From contig JAFIHG010000043.1 in NCBI GenBank assembly GCA_017848795.1, positions 53,181-117,180 of the forward strand: a DNA stretch of 64,000 nucleotides, in the 5' to 3' direction. The DNA comes from Candidatus Nanopelagicales bacterium. GTDB taxonomy: Bacteria; Actinomycetota; Actinomycetes; S36-B12; CAIYMF01. The position numbers and the translations under genes are program-made. Numbering within the stretch: position 1 is the stretch's first letter; each line of letters starts with the position of its first letter. The notes below the pieces were generated by a model that saw nothing but the letters and a program-made list of their open reading frames with translations, searched no databases and had not been told where the DNA came from. This document shows positions 18,085-25,532 of this stretch, one piece after another.

Positions 18085-19200
18085 ATGAGCGGCGTACGGG
18101 TCCTGGTCGGAACGCGCAAGGGCGCGTTCCTCCTCACGTCCGACACTGGACGACGCAGGTGGGAGGTAGACGGACCGCACTTCGGCGGCTGGGAGGTCTA
18201 TCACGTCGCCGGCTCGCCGTGCGATCCGGACCGGCTGTACGCCTCGCAGTCCACCGGCTGGTTCGGCCAGCTCGTGCAGCGTTCCGACGACGGCGGCCGT
18301 ACCTGGGAACCGGTCGGCAACGACTTCGCCTACCAGGACCCGATCGGCGAGCACCTCTGGTACGACGGCACGCCGCGCCCCTGGTCGTTCACCCGGATCT
18401 GGCACCTCGAGCCGTCGCGGACCCAGCGCGACACCGTCTACGCCGGTGCCGAGGACGCGGCGCTGTTCCGGTCCGATGACGGCGGCCAGAGCTGGACCGA
18501 GCTGCCCGCCCTGCGTCAGCACGAGACCGCGGGCCGGTGGGCACCGGGCGCCGGTGGCATGTGCCTGCACACGATCCTGCTCGACCCGCGTGACGAGCAG
18601 CGGATCTTCACCGCCATCTCGGCCGCCGGTACGTTCCGTACCGACGACGGCGGACAGAGCTGGCGACCGATCAACAAGGGCTTGCAGCAGCAAGGAATCC
18701 CGGATCCGGAAGCCGAGGTCGGGCACTGCGTGCACAAGCTGGCGCAGCACCCGGCGCGGCCCGACACGCTGTTCATGCAGAAGCACTGGGACGTCATGCG
18801 CAGCGACGACGCCGGCGAGTCCTGGACCGAGATCAGCGGCGATCTACCGACCGACTTCGGCTTCGCGATCGACGTCCACGCGCACGAGCCGGACACGGTC
18901 TACGTGGTGCCGATCAAGAGCGACTCCGAGCACTATCCCCCCGAGGGCCGGTTGCGGGTCTACCGCAGCCGGGCCGGCGGTGGGGAGTGGACGGCACTGA
19001 CCGCGGGACTGCCGCAACGGGACTGCTACGTCAACGTGCTGCGCGACGCGATGGCCGTCGACGGGCTCGACGAGTGCGGCGTCTACTTCGGCACGACCGG
19101 CGGGCAGGTCTACGCCTCCACCGACGGCGGGGACAGTTGGGACGCCGTCGTACGCGACCTGCCCGCGGTGCTCTCGGTCGAGGTGCAGACCCTGCCATGA
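18085..19200 (+). CDS. Asp-box (BNR/sialidase-like) beta-propeller protein
   Basis: This 371-aa cytoplasmic protein (no signal) is built from Asp-box repeats. [40 protein letters not shown] and [10 protein letters not shown] occur at fairly regular spacing, as in BNR/sortilin-like beta-propellers. Such proteins are often annotated as exo-alpha-sialidase or glycosyl hydrolase, but no catalytic signature is obvious. It is followed by a MoaD/ThiS-like gene at 19268, a pairing I recall from other actinomycetes. The function is unknown. The ATG at 18085 was chosen because the protein fold starts there ([15 protein letters not shown]). Confidence 0.75.
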   Translation: MSGVRVLVGTRKGAFLLTSDTGRRRWEVDGPHFGGWEVYHVAGSPCDPDRLYASQSTGWFGQLVQRSDDGGRTWEPVGNDFAYQDPIGEHLWYDGTPRPWSFTRIWHLEPSRTQRDTVYAGAEDAALFRSDDGGQSWTELPALRQHETAGRWAPGAGGMCLHTILLDPRDEQRIFTAISAAGTFRTDDGGQSWRPINKGLQQQGIPDPEAEVGHCVHKLAQHPARPDTLFMQKHWDVMRSDDAGESWTEISGDLPTDFGFAIDVHAHEPDTVYVVPIKSDSEHYPPEGRLRVYRSRAGGGEWTALTAGLPQRDCYVNVLRDAMAVDGLDECGVYFGTTGGQVYASTDGGDSWDAVVRDLPAVLSVEVQTLP

Positions 19201-19267
19201 CCATCAGTTCGCTGTGCCGGCACAGCTCCTTGCCCCGAACGCGCCCACCGCTGGTCGGGAGCCGGTG

Positions 19268-19564
19268 ATGGTCCAGGTCGTGCTGCCCGCGCATCTGAAG
19301 ACCCTTGCCAAGGTGCATGGTGCGGTCACGCTCGACGTGCCGGAGCCGGTGACGCAGCGGACGGTCCTGGACGCGCTCGAGGCCGCATACCCGGTGCTGT
19401 GCGGGACGATCCGGGACCGCGCCACCCGACGGCGGCGGGCGTTCGTGCGCTTCTACGCGTGCGGCGAGGACGTGTCCAACGCTGCCCCCGATGATCCGCT
19501 GCCGGCGGCGGTCACCGCCGGTGCCGAGCCCTACCTCGTCGTCGGCGCCATGGCCGGCGGCTGA
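19268..19564 (+). CDS. MoaD/ThiS-family ubiquitin-like protein
   Basis: This 98-aa beta-grasp protein has the family pattern of an N-terminal [15 protein letters not shown] strand, a [18 protein letters not shown] helix and a C-terminus ending in AMAGG. The terminal GG is the hallmark that is adenylated and thiocarboxylated in MoaD/ThiS sulfur carriers. No E1-like partner is adjacent; the upstream Asp-box protein is its only neighbour. It may be a dedicated sulfur carrier or a structural homologue. Confidence 0.75.
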   Translation: MVQVVLPAHLKTLAKVHGAVTLDVPEPVTQRTVLDALEAAYPVLCGTIRDRATRRRRAFVRFYACGEDVSNAAPDDPLPAAVTAGAEPYLVVGAMAGG

Positions 19565-19594
19565 CCTGTCTGATCCTCGGCCGGACCGGCCGCC

Positions 19595-20869
19595 CTAGGA
19601 GGCGCTGACGGCGGCGAGGTCGGTGAGGAACCCGGGATAGCTGGTCGCGACGCAGGCGACGTCGTCGATGGTCACCCGGCCGGTCGCGAGCCCGGCGATG
19701 GCCGCCGCCATCGCGATCCGGTGATCGCCGTGGGAGCGGACCTCACCGGGGCGCAGCGGCGTACCGGCCCGTACGACGAGCCGCTCCGGCCCGGTCTCGA
19801 CCGACCCGCCCAGCGCGGTCAGCATTTCCGCGGTGGTGGCGATCCGGTCGCTCTCCTTGGCTCGCAGCTCAGCGGCGTCGCGGATGTCGAGCTCACCGGC
19901 GGTTCCCAGCGCCGCCGCGACAGCGAGCGCGGGTACCTCGTCGACGAGGTCGGGAAGCTCTTGTCCGGTCACCACGGTGCCGTGCAGCTCGGCTCCGCGC
20001 ACCCGGACCCGACCGCCGTCCTCGTCGACGTCGAGATCGGCGCCCATCCGTTCGAGGACGGGCAGGAACCCGGTCCGCTCCGGGCCGAGGTAGAGCCCTT
20101 CGACGACGAGGTCGCTGCCGGGCAGCGCGGCGGCGCCGCAGATCCAGAACGCGGCCTGCGACGGGTCACCCGGTACGGCGATCTCCCCGGCGGACAGCGG
20201 TCCCGGAGTCAGCGTGATCACCTCACCCTCGTCCCAGCGCGCGGTCTCCACCCGTACTCCGCGCTCACGGAGCATCTCCTCGGTGTGCCGGCGCGTCGGG
20301 ACCCGTTCGCGGACGACCGTCGGGCCGGTCGCGTGCAACCCGGCGAGCAGGATCGCGGACTTCACCTGTGCGCTCGCCACCGGCAGCGTGTAGTCGATCC
20401 CGACGAGCCCGCCGCCGCGGATCACGAGCGGCGCGAGACGACCCCCGTCCCGTCCGTCGATCCGGGCGCCCATCGCGCGCAGCGGCTCCGTCACCCGCGC
20501 CATCGGGCGGCAGGCGATGGACGAGTCGCCCTGCAGCACCGACAGGAACGGCAGCCCGGCGCACAGCCCGGCGAGCAATCGGATGCCCGTCCCGGAGTTC
20601 CCGACGTCCAGCACGTGGGACGCCTCGTGCAGCTCGCCCCCGGCGATCTCGACGCCGTCAGCGAGGTCTGCGGTACGCGCCCCCAGCGCCTCGACGATCG
20701 CGCGGGTATGCGCGACATCGAGTCCGGCGGACAGACCGGTGATGCGGCTGGTGCCGGACGCGAGCGCCCCGAGCAGCAGCGCACGGTGCGAGACGGATTT
20801 GTCGCCGGGAACACGCAAGGTTCCGCGGATCGGACCGCGGCGCTCGAGCACAGTGCCGCCTGCTGCCAC
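19595..20869 (-). CDS. aroA: 3-phosphoshikimate 1-carboxyvinyltransferase (EPSP synthase)
   Basis: This 424-aa shikimate-pathway enzyme joins shikimate-3-phosphate and PEP. Landmarks are GDKSVSHRALLLGALA (N-terminal PEP/S3P site), LDVGNSGTGIRLLAGL, SSIACRPMARVTEPLRAMGA, ASAQVKSAILLAGL, VPGDPSQAAFW, the LPDLVDEVPALA segment, AELRAKESDRI and GDHRIAMAAAI. The start is a GTG at 20869. The length is usual for the family. It is a monocistronic leftward gene with the next gene divergent. Confidence 0.95.
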   Translation of the reverse strand: MAAGGTVLERRGPIRGTLRVPGDKSVSHRALLLGALASGTSRITGLSAGLDVAHTRAIVEALGARTADLADGVEIAGGELHEASHVLDVGNSGTGIRLLAGLCAGLPFLSVLQGDSSIACRPMARVTEPLRAMGARIDGRDGGRLAPLVIRGGGLVGIDYTLPVASAQVKSAILLAGLHATGPTVVRERVPTRRHTEEMLRERGVRVETARWDEGEVITLTPGPLSAGEIAVPGDPSQAAFWICGAAALPGSDLVVEGLYLGPERTGFLPVLERMGADLDVDEDGGRVRVRGAELHGTVVTGQELPDLVDEVPALAVAAALGTAGELDIRDAAELRAKESDRIATTAEMLTALGGSVETGPERLVVRAGTPLRPGEVRSHGDHRIAMAAAIAGLATGRVTIDDVACVATSYPGFLTDLAAVSAS

Positions 20870-21033
20870 CGGATCATTCTCCCCGGCGGTACGCGCGCCC
20901 CGCGCCCGGGGGCGCGGCGAGCGCGACGCTGCGTCGGGTGGTGACGGGTTTGCGCAGGAGCGGTTCGGATCTCGGCCGCTCGGCTACGGTCGACGCGACG
21001 GTGGGGTCCGCCGCGCGGGGAAGTAGGGATCGT

Positions 21034-22167
21034 ATGGACGACGGGCGGGCGCTCGGCGGCGCCGAGGTGGTGGTCGTCGGCGCGGGGGTGTTGGGAGCGT
21101 GCGCGGCGTACCGGCTCGCACAAGCCGGTGCCCGCGTCACGGTCCTCGACTCGGCACCGTTTTCCGGGGCGAGCGCCAATTCCTTCTGCTGGCTGAACGG
21201 GTTCGGCAAGCACCCCCGCTCGTACTACCGGCTCAACATCTCCGCGATCCGCGAGCACAAGGAGCTCGCCGACGAGCTCGGCGGCACCTGGGTCCGCACG
21301 CCGGGCGGCCTGCACTGGGCGGCCTCGGGGCGGGCCGGGTTCACCTCCGACCTCGAACAGACGGTGCGCCAACTGCGGTCGTGGGGCGCGCGCGTCGAGG
21401 CGTACGCGCCGGACGAGGTCAGGCGAATCGAGCCGGGGCTGCGGCTGGGCCCCGACGTACCGGTCGTGTACCGGCTGCTGGAGGAGGGCTGGCTGCACCC
21501 GGCGCCACTGGTGGGTGCGGCACTCGAGCGGGCGGCGCGTGACTACGGGCTGCGCCACGTCGTCGGCGAGGTGGCCGGTTTCGAAGCCGGGGGCGGGGTT
21601 CGGCTGAGCTCCGGGCAGCGCATCGGCGCCGACCTGGCCGTGCTCGCTGCGGGAGTGCGTACGCCGGAGTTGGCCGCACTCGCCGGCGGGTCCGCCCCGA
21701 TGGCCACCTCACCCGGCTCGATGGTCGTCACCACGCCGGTGCCGGCGCCGCTGCGGCACGTGCTGCTGGGACCCGACCTCTGCGTACGCCCGGACGGTGC
21801 AGGGCGCCTGCGCGTCAGTTCGGAGGCGCTGCTCGGCCGGCGGGTCGAGTCTGTCGACGATCCCGACGTGCGAGAGGTGATGACCGCGCTCGGGCGGGCG
21901 CTACCGGCCGCGAGTGGTGCCGAGGTGGAGCGGGTGCTGCACGGCACGCGGCCGCTGCCGCCGGACGGCTATCCGGCGCTCGGCTTCGATCCGGATGTGC
22001 CGTGGCTCTACTACCTATACACGCACAGCGGCATCACCCTTGCCGCTGCGCTGGCCGTGATGCTGGTGGAGCACCTCACGGATCCGCAGTCCACCGCGGT
22101 GCGTCCGTACCTCGTCGACCGTTTCGCCGCTGACCGCCCGCAGGTCGTCGGACCCGGCGCGGAGTGA
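21034..22167 (+). CDS. DadA-like FAD-dependent oxidoreductase (DAO family)
   Basis: This 377-aa flavoenzyme has an N-terminal dinucleotide fold (EVVVVGAGVLGACAAYRLAQAGARVTVLD), the SGASANSFCWLNG segment seen in D-amino-acid dehydrogenase relatives, and a C-terminal FAD loop (YLYTHSGITLAAALAVMLVEHL). Members oxidise D-amino acids, glycine or similar amines. The ATG at 21034 with GTAGGG upstream was chosen over a GTG at 20938. It lies between aroA and the methionine genes, but no functional link is obvious. Confidence 0.8.
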   Translation: MDDGRALGGAEVVVVGAGVLGACAAYRLAQAGARVTVLDSAPFSGASANSFCWLNGFGKHPRSYYRLNISAIREHKELADELGGTWVRTPGGLHWAASGRAGFTSDLEQTVRQLRSWGARVEAYAPDEVRRIEPGLRLGPDVPVVYRLLEEGWLHPAPLVGAALERAARDYGLRHVVGEVAGFEAGGGVRLSSGQRIGADLAVLAAGVRTPELAALAGGSAPMATSPGSMVVTTPVPAPLRHVLLGPDLCVRPDGAGRLRVSSEALLGRRVESVDDPDVREVMTALGRALPAASGAEVERVLHGTRPLPPDGYPALGFDPDVPWLYYLYTHSGITLAAALAVMLVEHLTDPQSTAVRPYLVDRFAADRPQVVGPGAE

Positions 22168-22274
22168 GAGCGACACCGGGCAGGGTGGCCCGGACTGGGG
22201 TTCCGTGCGACGGGTGCTGAGACGGCGATCTCAGGATTCGGACCCCCTCGGGCCGGTCGTGCGGGAGCCGATGG

Positions 22275-22280
22275 TAGGTT
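22275..22280 (+). promoter_or_regulatory. -10 box for the leaderless metYX leader transcript
   Basis: TAGGTT ends 7 bases before the ATG of the leader peptide at 22288, the spacing expected for a leaderless transcript. No clear -35 is visible. No SAM riboswitch core was found in the 307-bp gap before metY. Confidence 0.45.
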
Positions 22281-22287
22281 CCGCAGC

Positions 22288-22380
22288 ATGCTGACCGGGG
22301 TCTGGCTCGTCTCGCGGCGCGCGGTCGACCTGCACCGCGTCTCCAGCCAGCTCTGTCCGATGCCGGCGCGAATGCGCTGA
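22288..22380 (+). CDS. Actinobacterial sulfur leader peptide (Cys-type uORF)
   Basis: This 30-codon ORF reads MLTGVWLVSRRAVDLHRV..., ends ...SSQLCPMPARMR and precedes metY. The SRRAVDL-RVSSQLC pattern matches the 'putative leader peptide' class found upstream of sulfur-assimilation genes in actinomycetes, where ribosome progress over Cys codons controls the downstream operon. It holds one Cys codon near its end and lacks a ribosome site, consistent with leaderless translation. It is too short for usual gene finders. Control of metY-metX by cysteine supply is inferred. Confidence 0.75.
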   Translation: MLTGVWLVSRRAVDLHRVSSQLCPMPARMR

Positions 22381-22474
22381 GCCGACCCGTACTTCGCAGG
22401 CGGACGCCGACAACGGCGTTGCCGCGTACGCGTCGGCTGCCCCGGCCCCGACCGCATCTTCCCAAAGGACAGCC

Positions 22475-23767
22475 ATGAGCGAGAACTGGAACTTCGAGAC
22501 AAAGCAGATCCACGCCGGCCAGCAGGCCGACCCGACGACGGGCGCGCGCGCCCTGCCGATCTACCAGACGACAGCGTTCAACTTCCGCGACACCGAGCAT
22601 GCGGCGAACCTGTTCGGGCTGGCCGAGCCGGGCAACATCTACACCCGGATCATGAACCCGACGCAGGCCGTCGTCGAGGAGCGCATCGCGGCGCTCGAGG
22701 GCGGGGTGGGCGCGCTGCTCGTCGCGAGCGGTATGGCGGCAGAGACGTTCGCGATCCTCAACGTCGCCAGCGCCGGCGACCAGATCGTCGCGAGTGCGAA
22801 CCTGTACGGCGGCACCTACAACCTCTTCGAGCACACGCTGCCCAAGCTCGGCATCGAGGTCGCGTTCGTGAACGACCAGGACGACCTCGAGCAGTGGCGG
22901 GCCGCGGTCCGGCCGAACACCAAGGCGTTCTTCGCCGAGACGATCGCCAACCCGCGCAGCAACATCCTCGACATCGAAGGGGTTGCGGAGGTCGCCCACG
23001 CGGCGGGGGTGCCGTTCATCGTCGACAACACGATCGCCTCGCCGTACCTGACCCGACCGATCGAGTGGGGAGCGGACATCGTCGTCCACTCCGCGACGAA
23101 GTACCTCGGTGGGCACGGCACGGCGATGGCCGGCGTCATCGTCGACGGCGGCACCTTCGACTGGGCCGCGCACGCCGACCGGTTCCCCGGGCTCACGACG
23201 CCCGACCCGAGCTACCACGGCGTCGTCTACACCGACGCGGTCGGCCCCCTCGCGTACATCATCAAGGCGCGCGTGCAGTTGCTGCGCGACCTCGGATCGG
23301 CGATCGCGCCGTTCAACGCGTTCCTGCTCGCGCAGGGGCTGGAGACGCTCTCGCTGCGGGTCGAACGCCACGTCGAGAACGCGCAGCGGGTCGCCGAGTG
23401 GCTGGAGAAGCGCGCGGACGTCACCTCGGTCAGCTACGCCGGCCTGGCGAGCTCGCCGTGGTACGAGCGCGGCAAGAAGTACCTGCCCCGCGGCACCGGC
23501 GCGGTGCTCGTCTTCGAGCTCCCCGGCGGTCTCGAGGCGGGCCGGCGCTTCGTCGACGCGCTGCAGCTGCACAGCCACGTCGCGAACATCGGAGACGTAC
23601 GGTCCCTGGTGATCCACCCGGCATCCACCACGCACTCCCAGCTCACACCGGAAGCGCAGGCGGCCGCCGGGGTCACGCCGGGCCAGGTGCGGCTCGCGGT
23701 CGGTCTCGAGCACATCGACGACATCCTCGCGGACCTCGAGATCGGGTTCGCGGCCGCAGCGGGATGA
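22475..23767 (+). CDS. metY: O-acetylhomoserine sulfhydrylase (MetY)
   Basis: This 430-aa PLP enzyme of the Cys/Met metabolism family makes homocysteine from O-acetylhomoserine and sulfide. It shows the full-length pattern TKQIHAGQQADPTTGARALPIYQTTAF, IYTRIMNPTQ, the SGMAAE motif, VDNTIASPYL, and the Schiff-base lysine in HSATKYLGGHG (Lys209). The start follows AAAGGACAGCC. Its stop overlaps the metX ATG (ATGA at 23764-23767). It is the first gene of the methionine operon behind the Cys-type leader peptide. Confidence 0.95.
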   Translation: MSENWNFETKQIHAGQQADPTTGARALPIYQTTAFNFRDTEHAANLFGLAEPGNIYTRIMNPTQAVVEERIAALEGGVGALLVASGMAAETFAILNVASAGDQIVASANLYGGTYNLFEHTLPKLGIEVAFVNDQDDLEQWRAAVRPNTKAFFAETIANPRSNILDIEGVAEVAHAAGVPFIVDNTIASPYLTRPIEWGADIVVHSATKYLGGHGTAMAGVIVDGGTFDWAAHADRFPGLTTPDPSYHGVVYTDAVGPLAYIIKARVQLLRDLGSAIAPFNAFLLAQGLETLSLRVERHVENAQRVAEWLEKRADVTSVSYAGLASSPWYERGKKYLPRGTGAVLVFELPGGLEAGRRFVDALQLHSHVANIGDVRSLVIHPASTTHSQLTPEAQAAAGVTPGQVRLAVGLEHIDDILADLEIGFAAAAG

Positions 23768-24915
23768 CCGCGGTCATGCCGGGCCCGCGGATCGACGCAC
23801 CAGCGGTGGTCGGGGTGTGGCGCGACGGCGACCACCCCGGGGACCGCCGGTTCGCCGACGTGGGCCCGGTGCGCCTCGAGCTCGGGGGGGAGCTCGCGGT
23901 GCAGGTCGCGTACGAGACCTGGGGTTCGCTCGCGCCCGACGGACGCAACGCGGTCCTCGTACTGCACGCGCTCACCGGGGACTCCCACGTGGCCGGTGAG
24001 ACCGGCCCGGGCCACCCGACACCCGGGTGGTGGGACGGCCTCGTCGGTCCGGGCGCCCCGCTCGACTCCGACCGTTGGTACGTCGTGGCCCCGAACGTCC
24101 TGGGCGGCTGCCAGGGCACCACCGGGCCCGGCTCGCTCGCCCCGGACGGACGCGCGTACGGCTCCCGCTTCCCGCGGATCACCATCGGCGACCAGGTGCG
24201 CGTCGAGCAGGCGCTGGCCGACCAGCTGGGCATCGACACCTGGGCGGCGGTCGTGGGCGGCTCGATGGGCGGCATGCGCGCGCTCGAGTGGTGCGCCGCG
24301 GCGCCGGACCGGGTACGGGCCGCGCTCGTACTCGCCGTCGGCGCCACCGCCAGCGCCGATCAGATCGGCACCCAGCTCACCCAGATCAGGGCGATCACCA
24401 GCGATCCGGCGTGGTACGGCGGCGACTACTACGAGCTCGGTGAACGACCGAGCGCCGGCATGGGGATCGCGCGCCGGATCGCCCACCTCACGTACCGCAG
24501 CGGCGGTGAGCTGCAGCGGCGCTTCGCCCACCATCCCCAGGCCGCGGAGGACCCGCTGCGGGGCGGGCGGTACGCCGTCGAGTCCTACCTCGACCACCAC
24601 GCCACCACGCTGGACGCGCGGTTCGACCCGGGAACCTATGTGGCGCTCACCGACGCGATGACCACCTGGGACCTCGGCCGTGGTCGGGGTGGCGCGGAGA
24701 AGGTGCTGCGGTCGCTGCCGATGCCGCTCGTCGTCGGCGGGATCGACACCGACCGGCTCTACCCGCTGTGGCAGCAGGAGCAGATCGCGCAGCTGGTCCC
24801 CGCCCTGGCAGGGGAGCTGCGGGTGGTGGGTACCCCGGTCGGGCACGACGGCTTCCTGGTGGAGCGTGCGCAGGTCTTCCCGCTGGTCGCCGAGACCGTC
24901 ACGCTCGCGACCTGA
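23764..24915 (+). CDS. metX: Homoserine O-acetyltransferase (MetX)
   Basis: This 383-aa alpha/beta-hydrolase-fold acyltransferase makes O-acetylhomoserine, the substrate of MetY. The nucleophile elbow GGSMGGMRALEW (Ser167), the NVLGGCQGTTGP motif and the catalytic His in VGHDGFLVE are visible. The ATG at 23764 overlaps the metY stop, so the two genes are coupled. The long open frame that begins inside metY is not the gene. Confidence 0.95.
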   Translation: MTAVMPGPRIDAPAVVGVWRDGDHPGDRRFADVGPVRLELGGELAVQVAYETWGSLAPDGRNAVLVLHALTGDSHVAGETGPGHPTPGWWDGLVGPGAPLDSDRWYVVAPNVLGGCQGTTGPGSLAPDGRAYGSRFPRITIGDQVRVEQALADQLGIDTWAAVVGGSMGGMRALEWCAAAPDRVRAALVLAVGATASADQIGTQLTQIRAITSDPAWYGGDYYELGERPSAGMGIARRIAHLTYRSGGELQRRFAHHPQAAEDPLRGGRYAVESYLDHHATTLDARFDPGTYVALTDAMTTWDLGRGRGGAEKVLRSLPMPLVVGGIDTDRLYPLWQQEQIAQLVPALAGELRVVGTPVGHDGFLVERAQVFPLVAETVTLAT

Positions 24916-24923
24916 GCCGCCGC

Positions 24924-25038
24924 CGTTGGCGGGTGTGGTCCCCGTATACCGGCACCACCCCCGCCAACGACGTGGGTCGGGCTCGGTTGGCGGGTGAGGT
25001 GGCGGTATAGCGGCGCACCACCCGCCAGCGACGTGGGA
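24924..25038. repeat. Two tandem imperfect hairpin repeats between metX and fmdB
   Basis: A unit of about 61 bp (GTTGGCGGGTG, then CGGTATA, then CACCACCCGCCA and CGACGTGGG) occurs twice, at 24926 and 24987. In the first, arms 24924-24939 and 24954-24969 pair with one mismatch. The repeat fills the gap between convergent genes and probably serves as a bidirectional terminator or is a REP-like element. Confidence 0.55.
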
Positions 25039-25040
25039 AG

Positions 25041-25379
25041 TCAGGCCGCGCTGGTGCTCTTCGCGGACTTCGTGTCGGTCTTCGACGACGACCCGTCCTT
25101 CGACGCACCGCCGTCGGACTTCGCCGCGGGCTTCGAGTCCGCCTTCGTGTCGGGCTTGGTTTCGGACTTCTCCGAGCCGCTCTTCGCCGCCGAGCCGGCA
25201 CCGGCACGGCTGTCGTTGCGGTAGAAACCGGAGCCCTTGAACACGATGCCGACCGCGTTGTAGACCTTGCGCAGCCGCCCGCCGCAGGAGGGGCACTCGG
25301 TCAGCGCGTCGTCGGTGAACGACTGCACGACCTCGAGCGGATCGCCGCACTCGGTGCACTGGTACTGGTAGGTCGGCAC
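25041..25379 (-). CDS. FmdB-family zinc-ribbon protein
   Basis: This 112-aa protein has an N-terminal zinc ribbon of FmdB type (PTYQYQCTECG then CPSCGG, i.e. two CxxC pairs) and a C-terminal low-complexity tail rich in Lys, Ser, Asp and Ala. The GTG at 25379 follows AGGAGAGCC. FmdB proteins commonly sit beside the 5-FCL/moeA/rimJ/sepX cluster in actinomycetes, as here. The molecular role is unknown. Confidence 0.87.
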   Translation of the reverse strand: MPTYQYQCTECGDPLEVVQSFTDDALTECPSCGGRLRKVYNAVGIVFKGSGFYRNDSRAGAGSAAKSGSEKSETKPDTKADSKPAAKSDGGASKDGSSSKTDTKSAKSTSAA

Positions 25380-25532
25380 GGCTCTCCTCGATGGCTCTGG
25401 GACCCTCGCTGGCACTCCTGCACGCCGAGTGCCAACCACATGGTGCAACATCGGCCCGCGCGCCGTCCATTCCGTGTCGCGGATCGCTGTCGGCGCCCCG
25501 GGCGGCGAGCCGGTCCCCGTACGCTGCCGTCC

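Noticed and set aside
22168..22474. Possible SAM riboswitch upstream of metY
   Set aside because: The gap lacks the conserved cores of SAM-I, SAM-II or SAM-IV. A short CTGAGA/TCTCAG hairpin is present but is not diagnostic, and the leader peptide explains control better.
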